NCBI RefSeq assembly: GCF_900129425.1 | Contig: NZ_LT670817.1 | Coordinates: 7,964,001-8,028,000, forward strand | DNA: 64,000 nt | Source: Bradyrhizobium erythrophlei | GTDB taxonomy: Bacteria; Pseudomonadota; Alphaproteobacteria; Rhizobiales; Xanthobacteraceae | Direction of reading: 5' to 3' | Shown: positions 16,568 through 25,168 of the stretch, piece after piece | Layout of the letters: every line of letters begins with the position of its first letter | Numbering within the stretch: position 1 is the stretch's first letter | The notes under the pieces: generated by a model | The model's input: only the letters and a program-made list of their open reading frames with translations | What the model was told of the DNA's origin: nothing | Databases searched by the model: none | Position numbers and translations under genes: made by a program

Positions 16568-17146
16568 GTGTCAAGCAACGTCTCTATTTTCGGTTGTTTG
16601 ACGGCTTGTCGCGGTCAGGTTGTGTGGGGTAGGGTCGCCCCGGGTCTGGGGAAATACGGCGCGTTCAAAATCCTCGAGACCGGGTGGGTGCCGATGCTTC
16701 TCGTCTGCACCCTTGGCGCCATTGAACTACCCATTCGCATGCGGCGTGCGGCAGCGGCGGTTGCAGTAGCGGTGCTGATCGTCGCGGTCATCCAAGTGGC
16801 CCGATTTGAAAGGTCATCGCCGATCAAATCGATCTCGCAATACGCGGACCTCTACGATGCCATCCCGCGATCAGACATCGTTAACGTCAGAATCGCCGAT
16901 CAACTCTCATTCGAATGGGCCGTGTACTATCTCCGCGATCACCGCGCGGTCTACACTAAGGGCGAGTTGATCTACTACCCAGCGGCCCAAACCGATAAAT
17001 CATCAGAAAAAAGCCGGGCGGCAGATGCCGAATACATCCTCACCGACACCAAACAAGAAGAATCGGCAATCTGGTCTAACGAAAAATTCTTTCTCTACCC
17101 ACTGAAGGCGCCGCGCCTACAAGACGCGTCTGCTACCAACAAATGA
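16568..17146 (+). pseudogene. C-terminal part of a larger membrane protein
   Basis: The frame opens after an in-frame TAA and has only a GTG without ribosome site. It encodes one or two membrane segments (residues about 40-52 and 58-78), then a soluble tail: FERSSPIKSISQYADLYDAI and then DQLSFEWAVYYLRDHRAVYT. Such tails end long multi-pass proteins resembling ArnT/GT39-type glycosyltransferases. The 5' two thirds are missing, so this is a remnant rather than a functional gene. Confidence 0.5.
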
Positions 17147-17164
17147 AAGTGAGCTAGGCCTTCC

Positions 17165-17629
17165 ATGAGCATTGTAGACATCGGTAAAAGGGCAGTGAGA
17201 GCGATGCTTCTTCCGACCACATCTCGCCCAATACCCAATAGAAGCGACGGCAAGTTCTTCTACCAAGCTATCGACCTTCCCGGGATAGGGGGAGTTCCGG
17301 GAGTTTGGGATCACCGCGGGACTGAAAATGTCTACCTAGCGGAAACAGATTTTTCCGGGTTGAGCGTAATCGACGTGGGGCCGGCCAATGGCTTCTGGTC
17401 ATTCGAAATGGAACGCCGAGGTGCAAAAGTCACGGCGGTTGAACTTGGCCCCACTGACGATTGGGATGCTGTTCCCCATGGCGGGACGCCTGAAGATGGT
17501 TTAGGCGACATCCTAAAATCGAATGTCGAAACAGTGCACAATGATTTTTGGACTTGTCACTCCGCTATCAAATCCAGCGTCGAGGTAAAGCGCGGCTCAG
17601 CATACCGTCGACCTCCACCGCGACCGTAG
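17165..17629 (+). pseudogene. Truncated SAM-dependent methyltransferase
   Basis: The first 130 residues carry a class I methyltransferase start: FSGLSVIDVGPANGFWSFEM is motif I and AKVTAVELG is the acidic end of strand 2. After VKRGSAY the reading breaks off into RRPPPRP and a stop. The +1 frame continues plausibly for 45 more codons (LTLPSQFDGLPEWTIAAIGR), so a frameshift at about 17600 has truncated the gene. The substrate is unknown. Confidence 0.6.
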
Positions 17630-17808
17630 ACTAACGCTGCCCAGTCAATTTGACGGGCTTCCAGAATGGACGATAGCCGCGATCGGGCGCCTAGGTTGGT
17701 GTCAGGAGTCTGTGCCGCAAGGGTTGCAAACGTAGAAAGGCCCTTTTTTCAAGCGATTACACGGGTGCTGCATTCGATAGAGTTTTGTCAATCAAACCCA
17801 ACACGGTC

Positions 17809-19009
17809 ATGGAACCCGAATTTCCAAGCATCGAAGATGACAATATGGTCTCGCCCTATGCGCGAGAAGTCGAGTACGCCCTGATCCTTTCGCAGATGAT
17901 CAATATAGCGAAGGAAGATCCTTCCCAGATGCGCTTGGCGATCTACGAGTTTGCGCGCGCCAGACTGAAGACCGCTACCTCATGGGCCGACGAAGCTGAA
18001 CGAGAGCGGCTTTCGGCCTCGCTCGAGAAGGCCATCCAGGGAGTCGAGCAGTTTTCGGCACGCAGCGACCAGAAGGAGCGGCTTCAGCTTTCGACTGCAT
18101 CCGCGCATAGAGCGCTCGGCAGCTCGCCAGTCGAAGCAACGACTACGTCGATGGTACCGGTTCATCTGGTAAGCTCAGCGCCAGACGGCATTCCAACGCG
18201 AAAAGAAGCTTATTGGCGGCCTGAAGCGCAGCCGGTTATAGAAGTGCAAATGCGGGGGCAGGTATCCAGGCTGGCTCGGTTCTCAATCGGAATCTTGCTG
18301 TTCGGTTTGGGCCTGGCAGTTTATACGGAGCGAACGTCCCTGTTGGGGGCGGGTGAGAATTTACTTTCAGCGATAGTATTAACGCCTCCAAAGCCGGTAG
18401 CTCCGCCATTGATTTCGGAGCCGGCTCAAACACCCGTGGCAGCCGACTTGAAGACGGCCGCGGCTTCATCGAGTGCGCCGCCTTTTCCGCTGCCGAGCGA
18501 CTACGGCGTGTACGCCGTAAGCAATGCCGGCCTGAGCGAGCCAAACTCTTCCCGCACTGGTGCCGGATAAGCGGGTTGCAATCTCGACACCTGTCAATCA
18601 GCTCAGCCGCACGACTCTTCCGGACGGAAAAACAAAATTCGTGGTGTTCCGCCGCGATCTTGCCGGCGACGCGCTCGATCGGATTGAGGTGCGTGTGGTT
18701 GCCCGGGTGATGCGTGCCGCGACGTTCGATGCCAAGGGAAAGCCGAATTTCTCGCCGGTTTCGGACGCCTGGAATATTCGGAATCTATCATATGAGTTTA
18801 GGGTTCGGCCGATTGCTGGAAACCCCGAAATGGTTCTGGCGCAGCCAAAGGATTCCGATTTCACGCTTCCTGCGGGCCGCTATGTTCTTGCTCTGAAGAA
18901 TCAGGGCTATGATTTCACGGTTGCCGGTAAGGTGACCGACCCGTCGCAATGCCTTGAGCGGATAGATGCGGCCAATGGTTCGTTCTACAGCGTTTGTCAA
19001 AAACAGTAG
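17809..19009 (+). pseudogene. Conserved single-TM protein split by a frameshift
   Basis: Two open frames join into one protein of about 400 aa. The first (ATG at 17809, MEPEFPSIEDDNM) has a helical N-terminus, a membrane segment near residues 166-185 (FSIGILLFGLGLAVYT) and a proline-rich region, ending YGVYAVSNAGLSEPN then a wrong tail. The second frame, read back to about 18545, continues TLPALVPDKRVAISTPVNQL and ends FYSVCQKQ at 19009. The shift therefore lies at about 18541-18548. The membrane helix is followed by a periplasmic beta-rich domain. I recognise it as a conserved but unnamed rhizobial protein. Confidence 0.65.
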
Positions 19010-19174
19010 ACGCTTCTTCTAACTCTAACTCCAAGAGGCGGATGTCGGTCCCACAGGCGTGGCCCTGGGAGGGGCACATGCGACTGCGGGAATTCATTGC
19101 GGTACGGCAGTCACCGCTTCAGCCTTAGCTAGGCAAGCGTGCGCTCAGAGGAGGTCGCCATGCCAGCGGAATCT

Positions 19175-19318
19175 CTAAGCGTGAATCCCGACAGCCAAGC
19201 CAACCTGCTTTAGCGCGTCGACAACTACATCGGAGCAGCGCCCGGCCCAGAGCAACTGATCCGCGACGTAGAGAACGAGGGTCGCTATCGCTGTTGCACC
19301 GAGAGCTTGCACGAGCAT
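19175..19318 (-). CDS. Small hydrophobic protein (47 aa)
   Basis: The reverse strand reads MLVQALGATAIATLVLYVAD followed by QLLWAGRCSDVVVDALKQ, after an AAAGGGGCG ribosome site. One membrane-type helix is present (residues 5-21). It belongs to a short-ORF family seen in many Bradyrhizobium genomes. A longer open frame upstream is not supported. Confidence 0.55.
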   Translation of the reverse strand: MLVQALGATAIATLVLYVADQLLWAGRCSDVVVDALKQVGLAVGIHA

Positions 19319-19489
19319 CGCCCCTTTGGTTCGATGAAGTATTGCCGTAGACGCTGCATGCGACAAATAAATCCTAAGTAAAAATGCTGGCGGTTTGCAG
19401 CACATGGGCAATTTTTGCTTAATGGTTCGCTGATATCTTGCGGACTGTCCCGGAACTGCTTTCGCGTGCCGCGACCATTGGTGACAAGC

Positions 19490-19685
19490 ATGCAAACAAT
19501 CGAAACGACCGATCCAAAAGAAGCGAGACGCTGCCGATACGCCCAGTACCGAGGCCGAAAAAGCGACGTTGACGTTAATGGGATCCACCATCACGGGGAT
19601 GGTCCGGTCGGTGATGAAAGATAGGTCCAGCAGCCCCACACGTTCGATTGTCACGGTCGTTGGGATGCAGAGTATCGCAGCCTAA
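19490..19685 (+). pseudogene. Small conserved protein broken by a frameshift
   Basis: The first frame, MQTIETTDPKEARRCRYAQY to SDVDVNG, and the second frame, ITGMVRSVMKDRSSSPTRSI to VGMQSIAA, join end to end if one extra base near 19584 is removed. The combined product of about 64 aa would be a small beta-rich protein typical of these genomes. As sequenced the gene is broken. Confidence 0.55.
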
Positions 19686-19727
19686 CCCATCGGGTTTGGC
19701 GGCCGAAAAATAGTGAAGGCGCTGCAT

Positions 19728-19967
19728 TCACTCGAATGCGACACCGATCCTGTTTGCACTTATCCAAGCGACCCGGCAGTTCCGGATCACACGATCCCTT
19801 TTGATCATCAACTGAAACCGATCTGGAACATAGGAGGGGCTCGGAACTTCGATCGCGGCCCCTTCCGCAGAGATGTTTAGCACGCGACAGCTCGTGCTCG
19901 ATCCGCCGATTGAAATATACGCCGGTTCGTCAATCTCTGTACGCGGTTGTTGACGCCTCTCGTCCAT
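19728..19967 (-). CDS. PilZ-domain protein
   Basis: The 79-aa product starts MDERRQQPRTEIDEPAYISI, with the RxxxR region that in PilZ domains contacts c-di-GMP, followed by CRVLNISAEGAAIEVPSPSY, which matches the D/NxSxxG motif. The rest forms the short beta-barrel (FQLMIKRDRVIRNCRVAWIS, NRIGVAFE). It is a stand-alone effector of c-di-GMP signalling. A second PilZ gene is at 42.9 kb. The first Arg pair is partly divergent, so ligand binding is inferred. Confidence 0.72.
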   Translation of the reverse strand: MDERRQQPRTEIDEPAYISIGGSSTSCRVLNISAEGAAIEVPSPSYVPDRFQLMIKRDRVIRNCRVAWISANRIGVAFE

Positions 19968-20236
19968 CTCGGCGTTCTACACCATTCGTCTCAAGCAAAC
20001 GTAAAGCCGACTCCTCAAACGAAAAACCCCGCCTGCCGCGCGGAGGCGTGAACTTCGGCTGGCACCGAACGGACATGCCGAAGCAGTCGCCTCATGTCTG
20101 TTGTTGGGGGAGAAACGGACCTAGCTCAGATCCGCCCCGAGGTCTGAGTTTGATGCTGTGGACGGCTCCTCCACCGGCACGAGAGTGCCACGGCTGTGGG
20201 AGTAGTTAAGGGTCCCACGATTCGGAGGAGCTATCC

Positions 20237-21268
20237 ATGCAAACGGTTACGACAATCGGTCTCGACATCGCCAAGTCGGTGTTCCAGGTTCATGGGCATG
20301 ATGGCGCCGGCCAGGTAGTCATCCGCCGTCAGTTGAAACGGCGCTCTGTCCTGGCGTTCTTTCAGAAGTTGCCGCCGTGCTTGGTCGGCATTGAGGCCTG
20401 CGCTTCGGCGCACCATTGGTCGCGCGAACTGCAAGCGCTGGGTCACAAGGTACGGTTGATACCGCCGGCCTATGTGAAGCCTTACGTCAAGCGACAGAAG
20501 AATGATGCGGCTGACGCGGAGGCGATTTGCGAGGCGGTCACCAGGGCCAACATGCGGTTCGTGCCAACCAAGACTCTAGAGCAGCAGAGTGGCCTGGTGC
20601 TACACCGCACGCGCCATCTGTTCATCCGTCAGCAGACCGCGGTGATCAATGCCATTCGGGCCCATCTTGCCGAGTTCGGGATCGTTGCGCCGGTTGGGCG
20701 CCACGGTGTCGAGGAGCTGCTCAATGTCGTGGCTGATCCAAACGACAAGCGAGTTCCGGAGATGGCTCGTGCGTGTCTCTCGGCATTCGGGGCTCAATTG
20801 CGCAGGATCCAGGAGCAGGTACTGGAGTTCGACCGACTGATCAGGGCCTGGCACCGATCCGACGAGATGAGCATGAGGCTCGATGAAGCTCCTGGCGTCG
20901 GTCCGGTGCTGGCCACTGCTGTGGTCGCCACCGTTGCTGATCCAAAGTCCTTCCGATCAGGACGCAACTTCTCGGCCTGGATCGGTATCGTGCCGAAGCA
21001 GCACTCGAGTGGAGGCAAGAACCGGCTCGGCAATATAAGCAAACAAGGTGACCGCTATCTGCGCGGCCTGTTCGTGGCCGGCGCGCTCGCCGTCATCCGT
21101 TACGCCAAGATCCATGGCACCAAACATCGCCCCTGGCTCACGGCGTTGCTGGCGCGACGGCCGACCAAGGTTGCGGCTATTGCGCTTGCCAACAAGCTCG
21201 CGCGAATGGTCTGGGCCATGATGGCCAGGGGCGAGCGATACAAGGAACCCGTCGCGCTTGCGGCGTAA
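20237..21268 (+). CDS. IS110-family transposase (copy A)
   Basis: The 343-aa enzyme shows the RuvC-like DEDD domain (GLDIAKSVFQVHG, LVGIEACASAHHWSREL, KNDAADAEAICEA) and the C-terminal transposase_20 domain with the nucleophile-region motif FRSGRNFSAWIGIVPKQHSS followed by GNISKQGDRYLRGLFVAGA. Such enzymes recombine through a circular intermediate and are guided by an RNA from the element itself. The start ATG follows CGGAGGAGC. The reading frame appears intact. Confidence 0.9.
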   Translation: MQTVTTIGLDIAKSVFQVHGHDGAGQVVIRRQLKRRSVLAFFQKLPPCLVGIEACASAHHWSRELQALGHKVRLIPPAYVKPYVKRQKNDAADAEAICEAVTRANMRFVPTKTLEQQSGLVLHRTRHLFIRQQTAVINAIRAHLAEFGIVAPVGRHGVEELLNVVADPNDKRVPEMARACLSAFGAQLRRIQEQVLEFDRLIRAWHRSDEMSMRLDEAPGVGPVLATAVVATVADPKSFRSGRNFSAWIGIVPKQHSSGGKNRLGNISKQGDRYLRGLFVAGALAVIRYAKIHGTKHRPWLTALLARRPTKVAAIALANKLARMVWAMMARGERYKEPVALAA

Positions 21269-21285
21269 ACGAGATCGCGCCGGAC

Positions 21286-21440
21286 AACCGGCGTGATGTG
21301 AAGGTTGGGAGGGCGAACAGCACGTAATGCAGAGCCGGTCGATCCGGCGATCAGGACAACCCACTTGGGTCGAGGCATTGTCAAATGCGCGAGTTTGATC
21401 GGGACCTGATCCGCGGAGGGCATTATGGCCAGCGGTCATA
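21286..21440 (+). ncRNA. Candidate bridge/seek RNA of IS110 copy A
   Basis: In the 3' non-coding part, 21286-21367 is identical to 40773-40854 in copy B and 21403-21439 is identical to 40890-40926, although the two transposase genes differ. Between these blocks a 35-nt window (21368-21402) differs strongly. TTGGGTC (21365-21371) is complementary to the right flank (GACCCAT, 6 of 7), and GAGTTTGAT (21391-21399) equals the left flank at 20146-20154 (9 of 9). The GCCGG / CCGGC hairpin lies upstream. Exact RNA ends are not known. Confidence 0.65.
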
Positions 21441-21660
21441 TGAACCGCGTCAAAAGGCCGGACACATGGCTGCACCGACCAATGCTGCAAAACGTGAAGA
21501 AAGTCCTTGCCAATCCGGAGCCGTCCACACATGACCCATTTCGGAAGTCGGCGACTTTCAAAGAAATTTCAATCGCCCCGCCCCCATGCCTTCCGACCGT
21601 CACACGGCCGCCTCTTATTTTTGAGGGCGGGGCTATGGTGGAAGGATCATCGATTGGATT

Positions 21661-22731
21661 TCAACTCTTATCGGAGAGTGTCGAATGAGCCGCAGCTTTA
21701 TCGCCGGATTTGGTCAGTCGAGCCAGTGCAACCAGTTGGCGCATCCATTGCATTCTCGGCCGGGCTGGATAGCCACCCCAGGTTTTTCCAGGAGGAACGT
21801 CGCTCATAACGCCGGAGCCCCCTGCCACCCGTCCACCCCTGCCTATTGTGACGTGGGATGCAATAGAAACCCTGCCACCAAGGACGACAAAATCCTCAAG
21901 CGTGACGCTTCCACTGAGACCCGACTGTGCGGCGATAACACAATGGCGACCAATGACTACGTTGTGGCCGACCTGACACAGATTGTCGATCTTCGTCGCC
22001 TCTCCGATGATAGTGTCCCTTATGCCGCCACGATCAATCGTCGTCCCGGCACCGATCTCGACGTCGTTATGGATGATTACCTGTCCAGTTTGGGGAACTT
22101 TTTGCTGTGTGGCACCGGCGATGTAACCAAAGCCGTCCTGCCCAATACGGCATCCGGGATGGATCACGACGCGCTCGCCTACAAGCGTATGCATGATCGA
22201 ACATCCCGCGCCGATCGTGCAATCGCGGCCGATCAATACGTCCGGTCCGATTACGGCCGTTGCGGCGATGATGCTTCCCGCTCCAATCTCAGCCCGCGGC
22301 CCGATCACAGCTCCCGGATCAACTGTTATTCCGCTCCCAAGGCGCGCAGTTGGATGAATGGTTGAGCCTTGCGCGATATTGTTGGTTTCATACAGGGAGG
22401 TCGGACGAAGGGATTGAGGGTACAGTTCACTATGTACGTCGACAAAAGCGCGATAGGGCTGCTCCGTAGGCAGCAGGATGAGGGCGTTTGGCGCGCGACT
22501 TTCGAAGCGCTGAAGCATTAGGCAGGCTCCAGCGCGCGTCGTCGCCAAGGCGTCGGCGTACTTGTTGCTTTCGATGAAAGTGAGGTCATTCGGCCCGGCA
22601 AGTTCGAGTGGCGCAACATCTGTAATCAGGTGCGAAAGTCGCGCTGCATCATGGCATTCGGCACCCGTCAGCAAAATGATGTTGGCCACAGTCAAACCTG
22701 CGGGGCGATCGAAGAATCTTCGTTTTCCCAT
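21661..22731 (-). CDS. lpxD: LpxD-like UDP-3-O-acylglucosamine N-acyltransferase, solo copy
   Basis: The 356-aa product has an N-terminal uridine-binding domain (LTFIESNKYADALATTRAGA) and a left-handed beta-helix of hexapeptide repeats (about residues 120-300: IHPTARLGSGITVDPGAVIG and so on). The catalytic His is in CQVGHNVVIG, and the acyl-binding GQDGFGY is present. LpxD adds the second 3-hydroxyacyl chain in lipid A synthesis in the cytoplasm. The normal gene sits in the bamA-lpxD-fabZ-lpxA-lpxB cluster; here it stands alone between an IS110 element and a MITE, so it is probably an extra paralog with its own acyl preference. Confidence 0.82.
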   Translation of the reverse strand: MGKRRFFDRPAGLTVANIILLTGAECHDAARLSHLITDVAPLELAGPNDLTFIESNKYADALATTRAGACLMLQRFESRAPNALILLPTEQPYRAFVDVHSELYPQSLRPTSLYETNNIAQGSTIHPTARLGSGITVDPGAVIGPRAEIGAGSIIAATAVIGPDVLIGRDCTIGAGCSIMHTLVGERVVIHPGCRIGQDGFGYIAGATQQKVPQTGQVIIHNDVEIGAGTTIDRGGIRDTIIGEATKIDNLCQVGHNVVIGRHCVIAAQSGLSGSVTLEDFVVLGGRVSIASHVTIGRGGRVAGGSGVMSDVPPGKTWGGYPARPRMQWMRQLVALARLTKSGDKAAAHSTLSDKS

Positions 22732-23278
22732 ATCCCAACCTTAACGATACCGGCATCGAGTTTGGGGCGACCGGCATCGCCAAACTGTATTGCCAGACTT
22801 TCGGAGAGAGCGACGAATTTCAGCCAGTCCGGCAGCGTGAAGTGAAAACAGCACGAGAGTATGACGGGATTGATACGTAGCAACATTGCGCAACGGAGCT
22901 ATGGTATTTCATTTCGCCTTCATGTTCTCACGGGGGCTGATGGTTTGAGTCTTATCGGCTCGCGCTCCGCCGGTGGCACAAAGCCACCAGTCCGAATCAT
23001 GCGATCCACATACCGTTTTCGACGAGCACGTTCCGTCCAAGGGAACAAGCTGGTCGCGGAAGCGAGGCGCTTGTGCACCGATGCGCCTGCGGACCTTCGA
23101 CCATTCGCAAGCGCGCTCGGAGACGTTCCGAGGCGTGAAGCTGATGTAGGTTAGCAATCCGCCGACACAACTAAATTGAATTTCAGATTTCGGTGCCTCC
23201 CGCGCTATCCAACGACCGGCGACTTCCGGGTTTGGCACTTTTCGGACATGGGTGGTCGCGCTGACGATGTCTGTTTTT
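22732..23278. other. Intergenic region upstream of lpxD, no gene seen
   Basis: No credible gene. At 23237-23283 there is a stretch (GCACTTTTCGGACATG and onward) that recurs at 26392, marking a dispersed rhizobial repeat into which the MITE inserted. Confidence 0.4.
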
Positions 23279-23283
23279 GAGGG

Positions 23284-23501
23284 GATACTGTTGCAAAAGT
23301 CGAAAATCGGACAACACCAAAAATCTCGCGAAAGTTGATTTTTGAATTTCTCTTCCGCTGTCACGTTCTGTAGCGCCGTGGGAAGGGCCGTGGTCGATTT
23401 TGGGTGAAACGATGTGGTCCCTCACGTCGCCGCGCGCGAAGCGCATCAGCGGTCTTTAGAATTTTCGTACTTCACCCGAAAAAGACTTTTGCAACAATAT
23501 C
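23284..23501. mobile_element. 218-bp MITE with IS5-like ends and a 5-bp target duplication
   Basis: The ends are GATACTGTTGCAAAAGTC (23284-23301) and the inverse GACTTTTGCAACAATATC (23484-23501), matching 17 of 18. GAGGG flanks it on both sides (23279-23283 and 23502-23506). There is no coding capacity for a transposase. A homologous unoccupied site at 26392-26445 contains a single GAGGG. The GTTGCAAAAGTC terminus is typical of rhizobial IS5-type elements, which would supply the transposase. Confidence 0.75.
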
Positions 23502-23726
23502 GAGGGTAAAGCGGACGGCCCAGTTGCGCGCCCGGACTTCCGAGTTTAACCCTTAGCTGCCATCGATGACTGAGCTGAACATTGACGGACTCGATTCTCT
23601 ACTCGGCCCGTACTCATTCGGCGAACATCGCCTCAGCCGGCCAGGAGCAGCGCCCCGCTTCATTGTTCGCGGGAACGGTCTTACCCATTTCAACGCGTTG
23701 CAACGAGCCGGCGTTAAGCGCCATCC

Positions 23727-23954
23727 TCACATGCCGTGGCTGGCAAATACTTTTTGGCAGCTCTTGCTCAGTCTGGTCCTGTTCTGCTGCAAGCATTGTT
23801 GGACCGCTCCATCATCGCCCAATTGCTGTCGGCAAAAGCGCTGCGCATCGCGTCTGCAGGCCTGCTGCTCTTGTGGCGTGCCCATGTGACCCTGTGCAAA
23901 AGATAAGGAAGTTTCAGTCAGCAAAATGACTAGAGCTAGGACAATTGAGCGCAT
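23727..23954 (-). CDS. Small secreted Cys-rich repeat protein
   Basis: The ATG at 23954 follows GGGAGATTGTT and gives the signal peptide MRSIVLALVILLTETSLSFA then Q. The mature 55 residues contain ACRRDAQRFCRQQLGDDGAV, QQCLQQNRTRLSKSC, a four-cysteine helical hairpin like the PF00839 Cys-rich repeat. Similar one-repeat periplasmic proteins are common in rhizobia; function unknown. Confidence 0.7.
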   Translation of the reverse strand: MRSIVLALVILLTETSLSFAQGHMGTPQEQQACRRDAQRFCRQQLGDDGAVQQCLQQNRTRLSKSCQKVFASHGM

Positions 23955-24191
23955 AACAATCTCCCTATGTTGACAGGGGAACAAAACGTTACTCCCCGTC
24001 TGCGGTTCCTCGATAGACATACCGATACTCAGTGCATCCTCATGCACTTTTGGCACGTTCGAGACGTGTCGATACACGCGGAGAATGTCTGATTGTTGGG
24101 GGGACCCGCCCCTACCGAGCGGGTGCTGTTCATACCGCGCGGGGAACTATCCAAGCCGCATAACGTTTTTGCTTAGAGTGGAGGCTCCCTC

Positions 24192-24398
24192 ATGAGTAAC
24201 GAGCGGAATAGCCACCGTACCACCGTCATACTTTTCGCCGTCGCGGTGATAACCGCAATACTCGCGGCATTCGTCACCACGCTTGAGCGGGTCGACACAA
24301 GGACGGCTAACAACGAGACCCCGCCCGGTACGACGGGCCTCGCTAAGCCACGCCCGCCACTAGACCGCGCACCAGGCCAGCCGGTGTTAGGCAACTGA
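24192..24398 (+). CDS. Small single-pass membrane protein
   Basis: The 68-aa product has one membrane helix (residues about 10-29, TTVILFAVAVITAILAAFVT) and a proline-rich tail outside the membrane. A GGAGG site lies 7 nt ahead of the ATG. Unknown role. Confidence 0.6.
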   Translation: MSNERNSHRTTVILFAVAVITAILAAFVTTLERVDTRTANNETPPGTTGLAKPRPPLDRAPGQPVLGN

Positions 24399-24460
24399 GC
24401 GGCCAGATATCCTGCCGGCCGGTGAACCCCGGGGTAAAATCCCCCAAGCGGAGGAACAAC

Positions 24461-24649
24461 ATGACCGCACACATCCTCGAGGACCTTTCCACTAGGTTGA
24501 TGGACCGGCGTCCCTTCGTGATCATGGGCAACACGATGCCGCCCCGAGATCCTGATGAAGACGAAGAGGGCGAGGACGAAGAGGAAGACGACGAAGAGGA
24601 GGACCGCGCCGACGAACCGCCGGTCGTGCGCGATCCGGACGAAGAGTAA
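24461..24649 (+). CDS. Small acidic conserved protein
   Basis: The ATG at 24461 follows GCGGAGGAACAAC. The product MTAHILEDLSTRLMDRRPFV continues IMGNTMPPRDPDEDEE and a run of Glu/Asp to the end. The N-terminal 30 residues are well conserved in rhizobia, by recollection; the acidic tail varies. Function unknown. Confidence 0.65.
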   Translation: MTAHILEDLSTRLMDRRPFVIMGNTMPPRDPDEDEEGEDEEEDDEEEDRADEPPVVRDPDEE

Positions 24650-24844
24650 GCCGGATGCTTCTAGACTAGGATTTTCATAGCCTTAGTTTCGGAGAGTGTG
24701 ATCCACAGCGGACACGCGGCGCGCTACCGCGTCCGGTGGGTTCCAAGGTCCCTACGAAATCCCGGGAGCACCGGCCAGACCTCGAATGGACGGCAGTTCT
24801 CGGCGGGAGCAACCTCTCGGCGTTCACTGGTGCAGGAGACGAGC

Positions 24845-25081
24845 ATGACCCTCCTCATATGGCTTGGTGTGCTCCTAGTTTTCGGCGGGGTGCTGCAGAT
24901 GGCGTTTCAGCCCATCTGGCGAGGCCGACTAAGTGGTAGAAGGCGACTTCGCTCCGGGCGACCCAGCGATACCCTGGAACCTGAGAGACCGGCTAGCGGC
25001 TTTGGGATCAAGTCGAATTGGCCCGGTCTCGCTATGCTCGTGCTTGGCTCCGCTCTCCTGCTGGCCGCGGTTGCCACCTGA
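24845..25081 (+). CDS. Small two-TM membrane protein
   Basis: The ATG at 24845 follows GCAGGAGACGAGC. The 78-aa product has helices at about 2-19 (LLIWLGVLLVFGGVLQM) and 59-77 (WPGLAMLVLGSALLLAAVAT), separated by a basic loop (WRGRLSGRRRLRSGR). Unknown role. Confidence 0.6.
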   Translation: MTLLIWLGVLLVFGGVLQMAFQPIWRGRLSGRRRLRSGRPSDTLEPERPASGFGIKSNWPGLAMLVLGSALLLAAVAT

Positions 25082-25168
25082 ATTTGAGACTTACTTTCGT
25101 CAATGGGCTCGGGCTCGCTCACTTGGTAGGGCTTTTCGGTTCTCGAGGAATGTCTCTTCAAGGCAGCC

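Larger units (their letters stand above)
20153..21532 (+). mobile_element. IS110-family (IS1111-type) element, copy A
   Basis: The element has 13-bp subterminal inverted repeats TGTGGACGGCTCC (20157-20169) and GGAGCCGTCCACA (21517-21529), perfect complements, as in the IS1111 group. It contains one transposase gene and a non-coding 3' part of about 250 nt. A close relative, copy B, is at 39641-41054 with the same ends. The boundaries given assume that the short targets GAGTTTG (left) and GACCCAT (right) are host DNA; no target duplication is visible, as expected for this family. Confidence 0.8.
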
